Source: UBA9715 sp045629845 (GTDB lineage Bacteria > Actinomycetota > Coriobacteriia > Coriobacteriales > Eggerthellaceae). Taken from it: a stretch of DNA of 9,792 bases. The notes under the pieces were generated by a model. It saw only the letters and a list, made by a program, of their open reading frames with translations, was not told the origin of the DNA and did no database searches. The DNA lies in the NCBI GenBank assembly GCA_045629845.1, contig JAZQRZ010000146.1, forward strand, positions 1 through 9,792, written 5' to 3'. Shown in pieces: positions 1-6,618 of the stretch (position 1 is the first letter of the stretch; each line of letters begins with the position of its first letter). The position numbers and the translations under genes are program-made.

Positions 1-546
1 AACTGGAAGCTGTTCAATAAACGCATCGAAGCCGCCCATGAATTCCCAATGGTTGTCGAATACAAGCACTGTTTCTGAAAGACCCAAACGATGAGGATAG
101 GCGCCACCAGCCATGATGGCCTGAGTCAGTAAATCCTTGCAACCTGGCATTGACTTGCGTGTAGTTAAAACCTCGCACGTAGGATTGGCGGCATGAGCAG
201 CTTCTACCATGGCGCGCGTTTTGGTAGCAACAGCGGAAAGGTGATCAAGAAGATTCAGGCCAGCCTTCCACACCTGATGTAAATCGCCCGCTACGCCACT
301 TACGCGCATGATGATTGAGCCTGCATCAACTTTGTCGCCCGATCGACGCAAAATCTCAGCTTTACAATTCAGCATTTCCGCGATACGAGCAACTTCTTCA
401 ACACCCGCAAGAACACAAGCCTCGCGCGTGTAGTATTCCATTTCGCCACGCTGATTTGAAATACCCAAAACTGTTGTTGTTAAATCAGCATAGGGGACAT
501 CTTCTGCCACAAAATACTCAAGCCTACTGCTAGGAATACGAACCAT
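1..546 (-). CDS. modD: ModD-like phosphoribosyltransferase (NadC family), 3' end cut by window edge
   Basis: The first 182 codons are present and the reading frame is open to base 1, so roughly the C-terminal third is missing. NadC-family enzymes transfer phosphoribosyl groups (quinolinate phosphoribosyltransferase). ModD is the paralogue often encoded with molybdate transport genes, and its exact reaction is not settled. Visible motifs are EDVPYADLTT (residues 15-24), the phosphate-binding TRKSMPG (129-135) and HRLGLSETVLVF (152-163). The proline-tyrosine after ED and the SETVLVF ending resemble ModD more than true NadC, which usually has an EDxGxGDLT pattern and a KDNH. The ATG at 546 has a good Shine-Dalgarno (GGAGGA, 551-556) four bases upstream. 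An overlapping ATG inside that region is in another frame. A separate promoter and terminator lie upstream (642-783), suggesting expression distinct from ligA. NadC itself is the main alternative identity. Confidence 0.8.
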   Translation of the reverse strand, partial: MVRIPSSRLEYFVAEDVPYADLTTTVLGISNQRGEMEYYTREACVLAGVEEVARIAEMLNCKAEILRRSGDKVDAGSIIMRVSGVAGDLHQVWKAGLNLLDHLSAVATKTRAMVEAAHAANPTCEVLTTRKSMPGCKDLLTQAIMAGGAYPHRLGLSETVLVFDNHWEFMGGFDAFIEQLPV

Positions 547-641
547 TCCATCCTCCGAAACTAGCTATTTAATTCTTCTGCTATACGGACAATCTAACAA
601 ATCATCTTAAGAATTACCAGGTAAAACGCTAAAACGTCGTT

Positions 642-685
642 AAAAAAGCGATTGGAGCCGCTGAGGGGGGAAGGCGGCTCCAATC
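642..685 (-). terminator. Strong intrinsic terminator between ligA and modD
   Basis: A perfect 12-bp inverted repeat (arms 650-661 and 674-685, GATTGGAGCCGC and its complement) encloses a 12-base loop. On the minus strand it is followed by GC and then six T residues (647-642). It therefore stops minus-strand transcription coming from the promoter at 755-783, and also any read-through from ligA. Because modD begins about 95 bases further on in the same direction, it could also act as an attenuator. The loop read on the minus strand is very C-rich (CTTCCCCCCTCA). Confidence 0.88.
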
Positions 686-738
686 TAACGAGTGAGGCGA
701 GAGAAAGGAGGCTGAAAGCTAAGGAGTAACTGTTCCAT
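685..738 (-). CDS. Possible 17-residue leader peptide
   Basis: An ATG at 738, about 10 bases after the predicted transcription start, opens a frame reading MEQLLLSFQPPFSRLTR that stops with TAG at 687-685. The stop abuts the first base of the terminator stem. A ribosome stalled near the end of this ORF would cover the left terminator arm and allow read-through to modD, as in ribosome-dependent attenuators. Features that could favour stalling are a run of three Leu, Pro-Pro and a basic C-terminus (RLTR). Against it, the upstream sequence (GGCAAGAAA) is at best a weak ribosome-binding site, and an ORF this short can arise by chance. No match to a known leader peptide is recognised. Confidence 0.38.
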   Translation of the reverse strand: MEQLLLSFQPPFSRLTR

Positions 739-754
739 TTTCTTGCCGATTTGT

Positions 755-783
755 ACTGTATGGTAAATATTATTCTGTGTCAA
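755..783 (-). promoter_or_regulatory. Near-consensus sigma70-type promoter
   Basis: On the minus strand TTGACA (783-778) is followed after exactly 17 bases by TACAGT (760-755). The 35 bases upstream are A/T-rich with A and T runs, as in UP elements. It points towards the short leader/sRNA and then modD, so expression is predicted to be strong with output limited at the terminator. No operator palindrome is evident next to it. Confidence 0.78.
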
Positions 784-856
784 GAATATGTTTTTGTAAA
801 GATAATAGCTTTTATAAATGCAAAGTAACAGAGAAAAGATTCAACGCTGTTCTTTA

Positions 857-2959
857 TTATTCAGCTGAGGGTACTTCGCCAGTTTCCAGAATTGAGAGCA
901 ACTGATTTTCGTCCAGAACAGGCACGCCAAGCGAAATAGCCTTGTCATACTTCGAACCAGCTGCTTCGCCAGCTACGACATAGCTTGTCTTCTTCGACAC
1001 ACTGCCCGAAACCTTGGCACCACGCGCCTTCAGGGCAGCCCCTGCCTCATCGCGCGTCATACCCGATTGCACTAAAGCACCTGTTAGTACAAACGTAAGA
1101 CCTTCAAGCGTTTGAGGCAACTGCTCCCCTGCTTCTGTAGGTTCGTCAGCCATATTCACACCCTGCTTACGCAAACGTTCGATAACTTCAACGTTTTGCG
1201 GCGTACGCAAAAACACAAAGATGCTGTGAGCAATCTTGGGGCCAATTCCTTCAAGAGCAGCTAAGTCTTCTTCACTTGCCGCCATAAGCGCATCCATGGT
1301 GGGATACGCATTGGTAATAGCTTCGGCCATAGTCTTTCCCACATGGCGGATTCCAATACCAAACAGCACTCGCGCAAACGAACGAGTTTTGCTTTCTTCA
1401 ATCTGCGCAACCAGCTTCTTTGCAACTGTTTCGCCCAGACGAATAGGTTTGCCCTCTTTGTTTACTCGACCCATATCAAGCAGCGACAACTCAACCTCGT
1501 CAAGCGTATAGTAATCAGCTACATCAGTCACGCGGCCTGATTCAACCAAACGCCCGACAATTTCATCGCCCATGCCATCGATATCAAGCGCACCACGACT
1601 AGCCCAGTGCACCAAGCGCTCCTGCGCTTGAGCTGGGCAATCAATGGAAATGCAGCGATACGCGACTTCGCCCTCTTCGCGAATGACAGGCGAACCACAG
1701 CTTGGGCATTCCGAAGGCATTGACCATACCTGAGCATCGGCAGGACGCAGCGATTCTACTGGACCCAGAACCTCAGGGATAACGTCACCTGCCTTGCGCA
1801 CGATAACCGTGTCGCCAATGCGCACATCCTTGCGGCGTACTTCGTCTTCGTTGTGAAGCGTAGCGCGTGCAACAACCGAGCCAGCCACACGCACAGGCTC
1901 TAGTTCAGCAACAGGCGTTAATGCACCCGTACGACCAACCTGCACCGTAATATCAAGCAGCTTTGTCGCACGTTCTTCGGGTGGGAATTTAAACGCAATA
2001 GCCCAACGCGGCGCGCGAGCGGTATACCCCATAGCTGCTTGACGCGTAAAGGAATTCACCTTTACAACCACGCCGTCAATTTCATACGGCAAAGCATCGC
2101 GACGCTCGACTGCACGCTGGCAAAACTCGTGCACTTCTTCACGCGTCGTAACCTTCTGTACGTCTGGATTAACATGAAAGCCCGCCTGGCCAAGCCATTG
2201 CAGCAGTTCATACTGACCCTGAGCAGCCAACGCTTGCTCGTCAGCCACAGCATAAATAAACGTCGACAAGTCGCGACCTGCGGTAATAGTCGGATCTTTC
2301 TGACGAAGCGAACCAGCGGCAGCGTTACGAGGATTAGCAAAACCCTGCTTGCCATTTGCTTCAGCCGCCTTATTCAGTGATTCAAAGCTGGACTTAGGCA
2401 TGTAAACCTCGCCGCGAAGCTCGATAGAGCCATCGCGCACGATGCCTTCCATACCTGCTTCGCGCAGATGAAGCGGCACATCCTTGATAGCACGAATGTT
2501 AGCGGTAACATCTTCGCCTGTCGTGCCGTCACCACGTGTTGCCGCGCGTACCAAAGCACCGTCTTCGTAAGTAAGCGCGATGCCACTACCATCAATCTTT
2601 AGTTCGCACACCAGTTCAGGCAGCGTACCAAGCGCTTCTTCCACGCGGTCCATCCAAGCATCAAGCTCGGATGCATCCATAGCGTCATCAATGGAATACA
2701 TGCGGCGTTCATGACGAATAGGAGCAAACTGATCGCCCACTGCCCCACCAACACGTTGTGTTGGTGAATTTGGGTCAGCAAATTCGGGATGTTCGCGTTC
2801 AAGGTCACGCAACTCGCGCATAAGCGAGTCAAAAGCGCCGTCTGAAATCTCGGGCGCATCCTTTACGTAATACAAGTACGTATGATGCTCGATTTCTTTT
2901 CGCAGCGCTTCAATACGTTCGCGCACATCATCATCGAATAAGCTGAGTGTTTCAGCCAT
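857..2959 (-). CDS. ligA: NAD+-dependent DNA ligase
   Basis: LigA seals nicks in duplex DNA during replication and repair, using NAD+ to form a lysyl-AMP intermediate. Taking the ATG at 2959 the protein has 700 residues, slightly longer than E. coli LigA (671). In order: domain Ia with YYVKDAPEISD (about 30-40), the adenylation motif LKIDG with catalytic Lys121, RGDGTTGEDVT (about 142-152), the OB-fold segment VGRTGALTPVA (about 341-351), a zinc finger with Cys418, Cys421, Cys436 and Cys441, helix-hairpin-helix repeats, and a C-terminal BRCT domain (about 616-700). The frame is open to a TTG at 3001, but that codon sits inside an RNA hairpin overlapping the end of nnr. The ATG at 2959 has GGGG six bases upstream and begins nearer the conserved domain, so it is preferred; an ATG at 2971 is also possible. 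Phe43 replaces the usual Tyr of domain Ia. It is the last gene of the glmS-acpS-nnr-ligA cluster. Confidence 0.96.
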   Translation of the reverse strand: MAETLSLFDDDVRERIEALRKEIEHHTYLYYVKDAPEISDGAFDSLMRELRDLEREHPEFADPNSPTQRVGGAVGDQFAPIRHERRMYSIDDAMDASELDAWMDRVEEALGTLPELVCELKIDGSGIALTYEDGALVRAATRGDGTTGEDVTANIRAIKDVPLHLREAGMEGIVRDGSIELRGEVYMPKSSFESLNKAAEANGKQGFANPRNAAAGSLRQKDPTITAGRDLSTFIYAVADEQALAAQGQYELLQWLGQAGFHVNPDVQKVTTREEVHEFCQRAVERRDALPYEIDGVVVKVNSFTRQAAMGYTARAPRWAIAFKFPPEERATKLLDITVQVGRTGALTPVAELEPVRVAGSVVARATLHNEDEVRRKDVRIGDTVIVRKAGDVIPEVLGPVESLRPADAQVWSMPSECPSCGSPVIREEGEVAYRCISIDCPAQAQERLVHWASRGALDIDGMGDEIVGRLVESGRVTDVADYYTLDEVELSLLDMGRVNKEGKPIRLGETVAKKLVAQIEESKTRSFARVLFGIGIRHVGKTMAEAITNAYPTMDALMAASEEDLAALEGIGPKIAHSIFVFLRTPQNVEVIERLRKQGVNMADEPTEAGEQLPQTLEGLTFVLTGALVQSGMTRDEAGAALKARGAKVSGSVSKKTSYVVAGEAAGSKYDKAISLGVPVLDENQLLSILETGEVPSAE

Positions 2960-2993
2960 GCTTAACCCCATTCCATCATTTCGTTTCGCGCAA

Positions 2994-3022
2994 TGTGACA
3001 AAAAGCTTGGCTTCTTGTCACA
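2994..3022 (-). other. Intercistronic 13-bp RNA hairpin at the nnr/ligA junction
   Basis: Arms 2994-3006 and 3010-3022 pair over 13 positions around a three-base loop. In the minus-strand RNA all pair, one as G-U (bases 3002 and 3014). The 5' arm contains the nnr stop codon UGA (3020-3018) and the 3' arm contains a UUG that could be read as an upstream ligA start. There is a run of five U in the 3' arm but no U-tract after the stem, so it is not a standard terminator. A role in mRNA stability, processing or coupling of nnr termination to ligA expression is inference. Confidence 0.6.
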
Positions 3023-3830
3023 GTTCTAGTAAGTCTTCAGCACAGACAGCGATATCACCAAGGCGCTCGGCTGCAGCAACGCCAGCGCGTGCATGCAGTT
3101 CAGCACCACCCAAAGCCGCGTCAAAGGGATTCACACCTTGTGCGAGCAAAGCACCAATCATGCCTGCCAACACATCACCAGTTCCAGCTTTTGCTAAAGC
3201 AGACGTGCCTTCACGCATGGCTTCAACGCGCTTTCCCTCAGCCACATAAGTAATCGGCCCCTTCAGCACCACAATTGCGTGCAAAGCCAATGACAGACCC
3301 GCAGCCAACTGCTCAGGATCGTGAGTAGGCAAACTAAAAGGCTTAGCAAGACGCGCTGCTTCTCCACCATGTGGCGTAACAATCGTAGGAAGACCCTGCT
3401 CTGCACGCTGAGCAAGCTGCCGTATTGCTTTGGAAGACGTAAGAGCCGCCAAAGCACCGCCATCAACCAGTACAGGGCATTCTGCGCGCTTAAGCGTTTT
3501 CGCAACAAGATCTTCTTCGAATTCCGTGCCTTCAAAACCAGGGCCGATACACACAGCACAAGGTTTGTCAGGCGTACTAGCAGGAAGTTCTTTCGGGCAC
3601 CAATCGTCAAACGGTCGCACAACAAGCGAAGGCGATGACATGCGCACTACATTTACAGCAGAAGGAGAAGTTATGACCTCGGTATAACCAGCGCCCATAC
3701 GTTGACTAGCACGCGCCGCCAACACTGCCGCACCCGTATAACGAAAGCTACCCGCAATAACAGTTAGCTTGCCGCGCGTGTACTTGTTGGCATTTTCCGC
3801 AGGATGAAGCACGTTAATATCAAAGCTCAT
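3018..3830 (-). CDS. nnrD: ADP-dependent NAD(P)H-hydrate dehydratase (stand-alone domain)
   Basis: This enzyme of the ribokinase-like fold removes water from damaged NADHX and NADPHX, using ADP in bacteria, and so restores the coenzymes. The 270-residue protein shows KYTRGKLTVIAGS with YTGAA (about 16-35), a GAG turn (46-48), TPHGGEAARL (152-161), VLKG (188-191) and the signature GTGD (216-219), in which Asp219 is the expected catalytic base. Many bacterial Nnr proteins carry an N-terminal epimerase domain. Here only the dehydratase part is present, so any epimerase must be encoded elsewhere. The ATG at 3830 overlaps the end of acpS by 11 bases and has GAGG eight bases upstream inside acpS, indicating translational coupling. 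The stop codon lies within the hairpin that precedes ligA. Confidence 0.93.
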   Translation of the reverse strand: MSFDINVLHPAENANKYTRGKLTVIAGSFRYTGAAVLAARASQRMGAGYTEVITSPSAVNVVRMSSPSLVVRPFDDWCPKELPASTPDKPCAVCIGPGFEGTEFEEDLVAKTLKRAECPVLVDGGALAALTSSKAIRQLAQRAEQGLPTIVTPHGGEAARLAKPFSLPTHDPEQLAAGLSLALHAIVVLKGPITYVAEGKRVEAMREGTSALAKAGTGDVLAGMIGALLAQGVNPFDAALGGAELHARAGVAAAERLGDIAVCAEDLLEL

Positions 3831-4446
3831 CCAACATCCCTCGCACTTCTTTAAACTGCTTGGTCAGTTCTTCCATAGGGTCTTTGCGCTTTTCGCTGGC
3901 GCGAACTGCTGCATCGGTTACCGCCATAGCACACGCCACCGCATCGGTATGCGTATACGAAAGCGAGATTGAAAGTTCGCGAACACCTTGTTCACTAGCT
4001 ATTTCTTGTGCGCGGCCCGAAAGCTTAGCTAGCGGACGACCATTCTTGGCGCGTTCAACTTCGATATCGCGCACACTAATACCTTCGGAAAAACCCGTTC
4101 CCAAAGCCTTAACCACAGCTTCTTTCGCTGCAAAACGCAAAGCATAATGCGTTGCCGGGTTAGACTTTCGGTCACAATAGGCGCGTTCCGCAGGGGAAAA
4201 CACACGCTCGGAAAAAGACGGAACACGCTTCAAGATGCCGCGCATGCGTTCAATCTCAACGATGTCGACACCAAGCCCCACTGCATTTTCGTCGTAGGTA
4301 AAACCTGCGCCTTCATCCGCTTCATCTTGTGCGACATCAGAAGCTTCATCCTGCGCTTCATCCGCCTGTTCTTCAACAGCTGACAACGCAGGAACATCTG
4401 CTTCCATCAGTAAAGCACGCGCTGCCTCGACAGTCAGCTCTTCCAT
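3820..4446 (-). CDS. acpS: Holo-[acyl-carrier-protein] synthase with N- and C-terminal extensions
   Basis: AcpS transfers 4'-phosphopantetheine from coenzyme A to the serine of acyl carrier protein, activating it for fatty acid synthesis. The core spans about residues 56-180. It has GLGVDIVEIERM with metal-binding Asp61, RFAAKEAVVKALGTG with Lys108 and Glu109, DIEV (127-130) and the C-terminal SYTHTDAVACA. Family members are usually about 120-130 residues, but this one has 208. An N-terminal segment of some 55 residues is acidic and rich in Ala, Asp, Glu and Gln, encoded by DNA with four CTTCATC copies on the plus strand (4311-4362). A C-terminal segment of about 28 residues is charged and probably helical. 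MEELT occurs at the start of both extensions (residues 1 and 191). The ATG at 4446 lies nine bases after the glmS stop, with GGGAAG overlapping that stop as a modest ribosome-binding site. A GTG at codon 56 would give a standard-sized enzyme but lacks a visible one. Confidence 0.9.
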   Translation of the reverse strand: MEELTVEAARALLMEADVPALSAVEEQADEAQDEASDVAQDEADEGAGFTYDENAVGLGVDIVEIERMRGILKRVPSFSERVFSPAERAYCDRKSNPATHYALRFAAKEAVVKALGTGFSEGISVRDIEVERAKNGRPLAKLSGRAQEIASEQGVRELSISLSYTHTDAVACAMAVTDAAVRASEKRKDPMEELTKQFKEVRGMLDEL

Positions 4447-4455
4447 GCCGCTTCC

Positions 4456-6285
4456 CTATTCCACGGTGACGGATTTTGCCAAATTGCGCGGTTGATCAAC
4501 ATCGCAGCCACGCATAACAGCAATTGAGCGAGCCAAAAGTTGCAGAGGCACACTGGCTGTGATAGCCGAGAATGCTTCGCGAACTTTCGGGATATAAATG
4601 ACGTAGTCAGCATGTGCACGAATAGATTCGTCACCTTCGGTTGCTACAGCCACAACGCACGCGCCGCGCGCCTTACTTTCTTGAAGGTTAGAAACAACCT
4701 TGTCGTACACAGGGCTTTCCGTTGCAATCGCAATAATCGGGAAGTTTTCATCGATAAGCGCGATGGGACCATGCTTCATTTCGCCTGCAGGATATGCCTC
4801 GGCATGCAGATAGCTGATTTCCTTCAGCTTAAGTGCGCCTTCTTTTGCAACAGCTGCACCCATGCCACGCCCGATAAACATAGCGCTTGGAGCATCTACG
4901 CAGGCCTTTGCCGCCTCTTCGATAGCAGACGTATCGGCCAGGATTCGTTCAACCTGATCGGCTGTATCAGCAAGCTCGCGGAACAGCAAGCGAATCTGAT
5001 TCATGCGCAGCTTGCCTTTTGCCTGCGCCAACAGCATAGCCAAAAGCGTAAGGCTAACCACCTGACCCAAGAAGGACTTCGTTGAAGCAACAGCGATTTC
5101 CTTGTTCGCCTTCGTGTAAATAACACCATCGGATTCGCGTGCCACAGGGCTGCCCAGCACGTTTGTAATACCAAACACACGCGCGCCCTTAATACGCGCA
5201 TCGCGAATAGCCGCCAACGTGTCAGCCGTTTCACCCGATTGCGACACAGCTACGACAAGCGTAGTCGGCGTAATAATGGGATTGCGATAGCGGAATTCGC
5301 TAGCCACTTCAACTTCGGTTGGAATGCGTGCCCAGCCTTCGATCAATTCCTTCGCGATAAGACCCGCATGATAACTAGTACCACAAGCAATAACATACAC
5401 GCGGTCGATAAGATTCAGTTCTTCGGGCGACATATCAAGCTCGTCAATTTCAAGCTTGCCGCCAACCAAACGACCGGCCAAAGTATCACGAATAACACGC
5501 GGCTGCTCGTAAATTTCCTTCAACATGAAATCGGGATAGCCACCCTTTTCGGCAACATCGATATCCCAGGTGATGTGCGTAATTTCGGGCTGAACAGGAT
5601 TGCCTTTAGCATCGAAATAATCAATACCTTCGGGCGTAAGCTTAGCAAACTGACGATCAGCCAACACCACCACGTCGCGCGTTGCACCAATGACAGCAAT
5701 AGCATCGGAAGCAACATAGGAGCCATCTTCGCCGCGACCCACAATAATGGGAGAATCCTGGCGCGTGACAATAATAGTACCCGGCTCTTCAGAGCAAGTA
5801 ACAGCCAGGCCATACGAACCAACAAGACGCTCGCTTGCTTCGCGAACAGCGGTCATAAGGTCGACACCCGTTTTCAAAGCTTCTTCAACAAGGTGCGCAA
5901 CAACTTCGGTATCCGTTTCGCTGCGAAGCGTATGGCCGCGACCTTCCAGTTCTTCGCGAAGGTCGGAAAAGTTTTCGATAATGCCGTTGTGAACAACAGC
6001 GATATCGCCTGCGCACGAAGCATGAGGATGCGCGTTTGTTTCGGAAGGACGGCCATGCGTTGCCCAGCGGGTATGGCCGATACCGCAGGTGCCCTGCAAA
6101 TCGAAATGCTCGACGGTATGAGCCAGTTCGCCAACCTTACCCTTGCGACGGATAATCTGAAGCGCATCAGCTTCCATCACGGCAATACCTGCTGAGTCAT
6201 AGCCGCGATACTCCAGCTTCTTTAACCCATCAAGCAAAATCGGCGCAGCAGCATGAGCGCCAGTATATCCAACGATTCCGCACAT
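4456..6285 (-). CDS. glmS: Glutamine-fructose-6-phosphate aminotransferase (isomerizing)
   Basis: GlmS converts fructose-6-phosphate and glutamine to glucosamine-6-phosphate in the cytoplasm, the entry step to UDP-GlcNAc and peptidoglycan. At 609 residues it has the same length as E. coli GlmS. The N-terminal glutaminase domain (about 1-240) starts MCGIVGY with nucleophile Cys2, then EYRGYDSAGIAV, TRWATHG (72-78), NAHPH (84-88) and Asn100-Gly101. Two SIS isomerase domains follow, with CGTS (301-304), SQSGE (348-352), STK (401-403), Lys486 and Glu489, and KHGP with His505. The C-terminal LAKSVTVE includes Lys604, which forms the sugar Schiff base. The ATG at 6285 has AAGGAG six bases upstream. 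The 161-bp gap back to the tRNA genes is too short and too different for a glmS ribozyme. It shows no convincing promoter and no terminator for the tRNAs, so read-through from the tRNA promoter is possible. Confidence 0.98.
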   Translation of the reverse strand: MCGIVGYTGAHAAAPILLDGLKKLEYRGYDSAGIAVMEADALQIIRRKGKVGELAHTVEHFDLQGTCGIGHTRWATHGRPSETNAHPHASCAGDIAVVHNGIIENFSDLREELEGRGHTLRSETDTEVVAHLVEEALKTGVDLMTAVREASERLVGSYGLAVTCSEEPGTIIVTRQDSPIIVGRGEDGSYVASDAIAVIGATRDVVVLADRQFAKLTPEGIDYFDAKGNPVQPEITHITWDIDVAEKGGYPDFMLKEIYEQPRVIRDTLAGRLVGGKLEIDELDMSPEELNLIDRVYVIACGTSYHAGLIAKELIEGWARIPTEVEVASEFRYRNPIITPTTLVVAVSQSGETADTLAAIRDARIKGARVFGITNVLGSPVARESDGVIYTKANKEIAVASTKSFLGQVVSLTLLAMLLAQAKGKLRMNQIRLLFRELADTADQVERILADTSAIEEAAKACVDAPSAMFIGRGMGAAVAKEGALKLKEISYLHAEAYPAGEMKHGPIALIDENFPIIAIATESPVYDKVVSNLQESKARGACVVAVATEGDESIRAHADYVIYIPKVREAFSAITASVPLQLLARSIAVMRGCDVDQPRNLAKSVTVE

Positions 6286-6446
6286 AGAATGCTCCTTGAT
6301 GCAGTGTTTCTAGTCGTTTTTGTAATCACATCATTGTACGGCAAAATAGCAGCCGCTCAGTGGGCAGACAGTGATTCCATGGGAAAGCAAAAGGGCAGTT
6401 TTCGAGCACAACTACGCTTTGCTGAATGGTAATTTCGGAATGACAG

Positions 6447-6520
6447 TGGAGCGGGTGACGGGAATCGAACCCGCGTCAGGAGCTTGGAAGGCTCCGGTTC
6501 TACCATTGAACTACACCCGC
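6447..6520 (-). tRNA. tRNA-Gly (anticodon TCC)
   Basis: The minus strand folds as a 74-nt cloverleaf. The acceptor stem is GCGGGTG/CACCCGC, the D-arm contains TTCAATGGTAGAA, and the anticodon stem GGAGC/GCTCC closes the loop CTTCCAA, giving anticodon TCC. The T-arm loop is TTCGATT. The discriminator is T and the CCA end is encoded (6449-6447). It lies three bases downstream of tRNA-Pro in the same direction and is probably co-transcribed with it. Confidence 0.96.
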
Positions 6521-6523
6521 GGA

Positions 6524-6600
6524 TGGTCGGGGTGACAGGATTCGAACCTGCGACATCCTGCTCCCAAAGCAGGCGCGCTACCAAGCTGCGCCACACCCCG
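6524..6600 (-). tRNA. tRNA-Pro (anticodon TGG)
   Basis: The 77-nt minus-strand cloverleaf has acceptor stem CGGGGTG/CACCCCG and a D-stem GCGC/GCGC around AGCTTGGTA. The anticodon stem CCTGC/GCAGG closes loop TTTGGGA (anticodon TGG), and the T-stem GCAGG/CCTGT closes TTCGAAT. The discriminator is A and CCA is encoded (6526-6524). It is the first gene after the promoter at 6619-6647. The plus-strand neighbour ybaK encodes a probable Cys-tRNA(Pro) editing enzyme. Confidence 0.97.
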
Positions 6601-6618
6601 ACTTCAACGGCGCGTAGG

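Larger units (their letters stand above)
642..750 (-). ncRNA. Candidate short transcript (sRNA or attenuated modD leader)
   Basis: The promoter at 755-783 and the terminator at 642-685 delimit an RNA of about 109 nt in the ligA-modD gap. Its start, about 748-750, is inferred from the usual distance to the -10 box. Seen directly: the RNA would carry CCUCCUUUCU (711-702), matching the classical bacterial 16S rRNA 3' tail, and a terminator loop with six consecutive C residues. C-rich single-stranded motifs of this kind are used by known Gram-positive sRNAs to pair with Shine-Dalgarno sequences. The same RNA also holds a 17-codon ORF that ends at the foot of the terminator, so a translated attenuator leader is an equally serious reading. 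I recognise no known RNA family, and no molybdenum-cofactor riboswitch is apparent. Elsewhere in the 547-856 gap I see only A/T-rich sequence, which includes possible UP-element DNA upstream of the promoter. Confidence 0.55.

Noticed and set aside
315..533. Plus-strand open frame of 72 codons
   Set aside because: It lies opposite the modD-like frame, which has family motifs throughout and a proper ribosome-binding site.
702..760. Plus-strand gene starting after the perfect Shine-Dalgarno-like AGAAAGGAGG
   Set aside because: No start codon with an open frame of useful length occurs at the right distance on the plus strand. The motif makes more sense as minus-strand RNA.
547..856. Molybdenum cofactor riboswitch upstream of modD
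   Set aside because: Only one strong hairpin is seen, the terminator. I see no multi-helix aptamer between promoter and terminator, which are too close together for that class.
2960..3001. TTG at 3001 as the ligA start
   Set aside because: The codon is inside a 13-bp RNA hairpin with no good ribosome-binding site. The ATG at 2959 is better placed and closer to the conserved domain.
5239..6195. Plus-strand open frame of 318 codons opposite glmS
   Set aside because: It is fully antisense to a gene with all catalytic motifs, its translation resembles no family, and it has no ribosome-binding site. It reflects codon bias of glmS.
6286..6446. glmS ribozyme or a clear glmS promoter upstream of glmS
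   Set aside because: The gap lacks the ribozyme core and is bounded by a tRNA. The only -10-like box (6333-6338) has no -35 partner at 16-18 bases.
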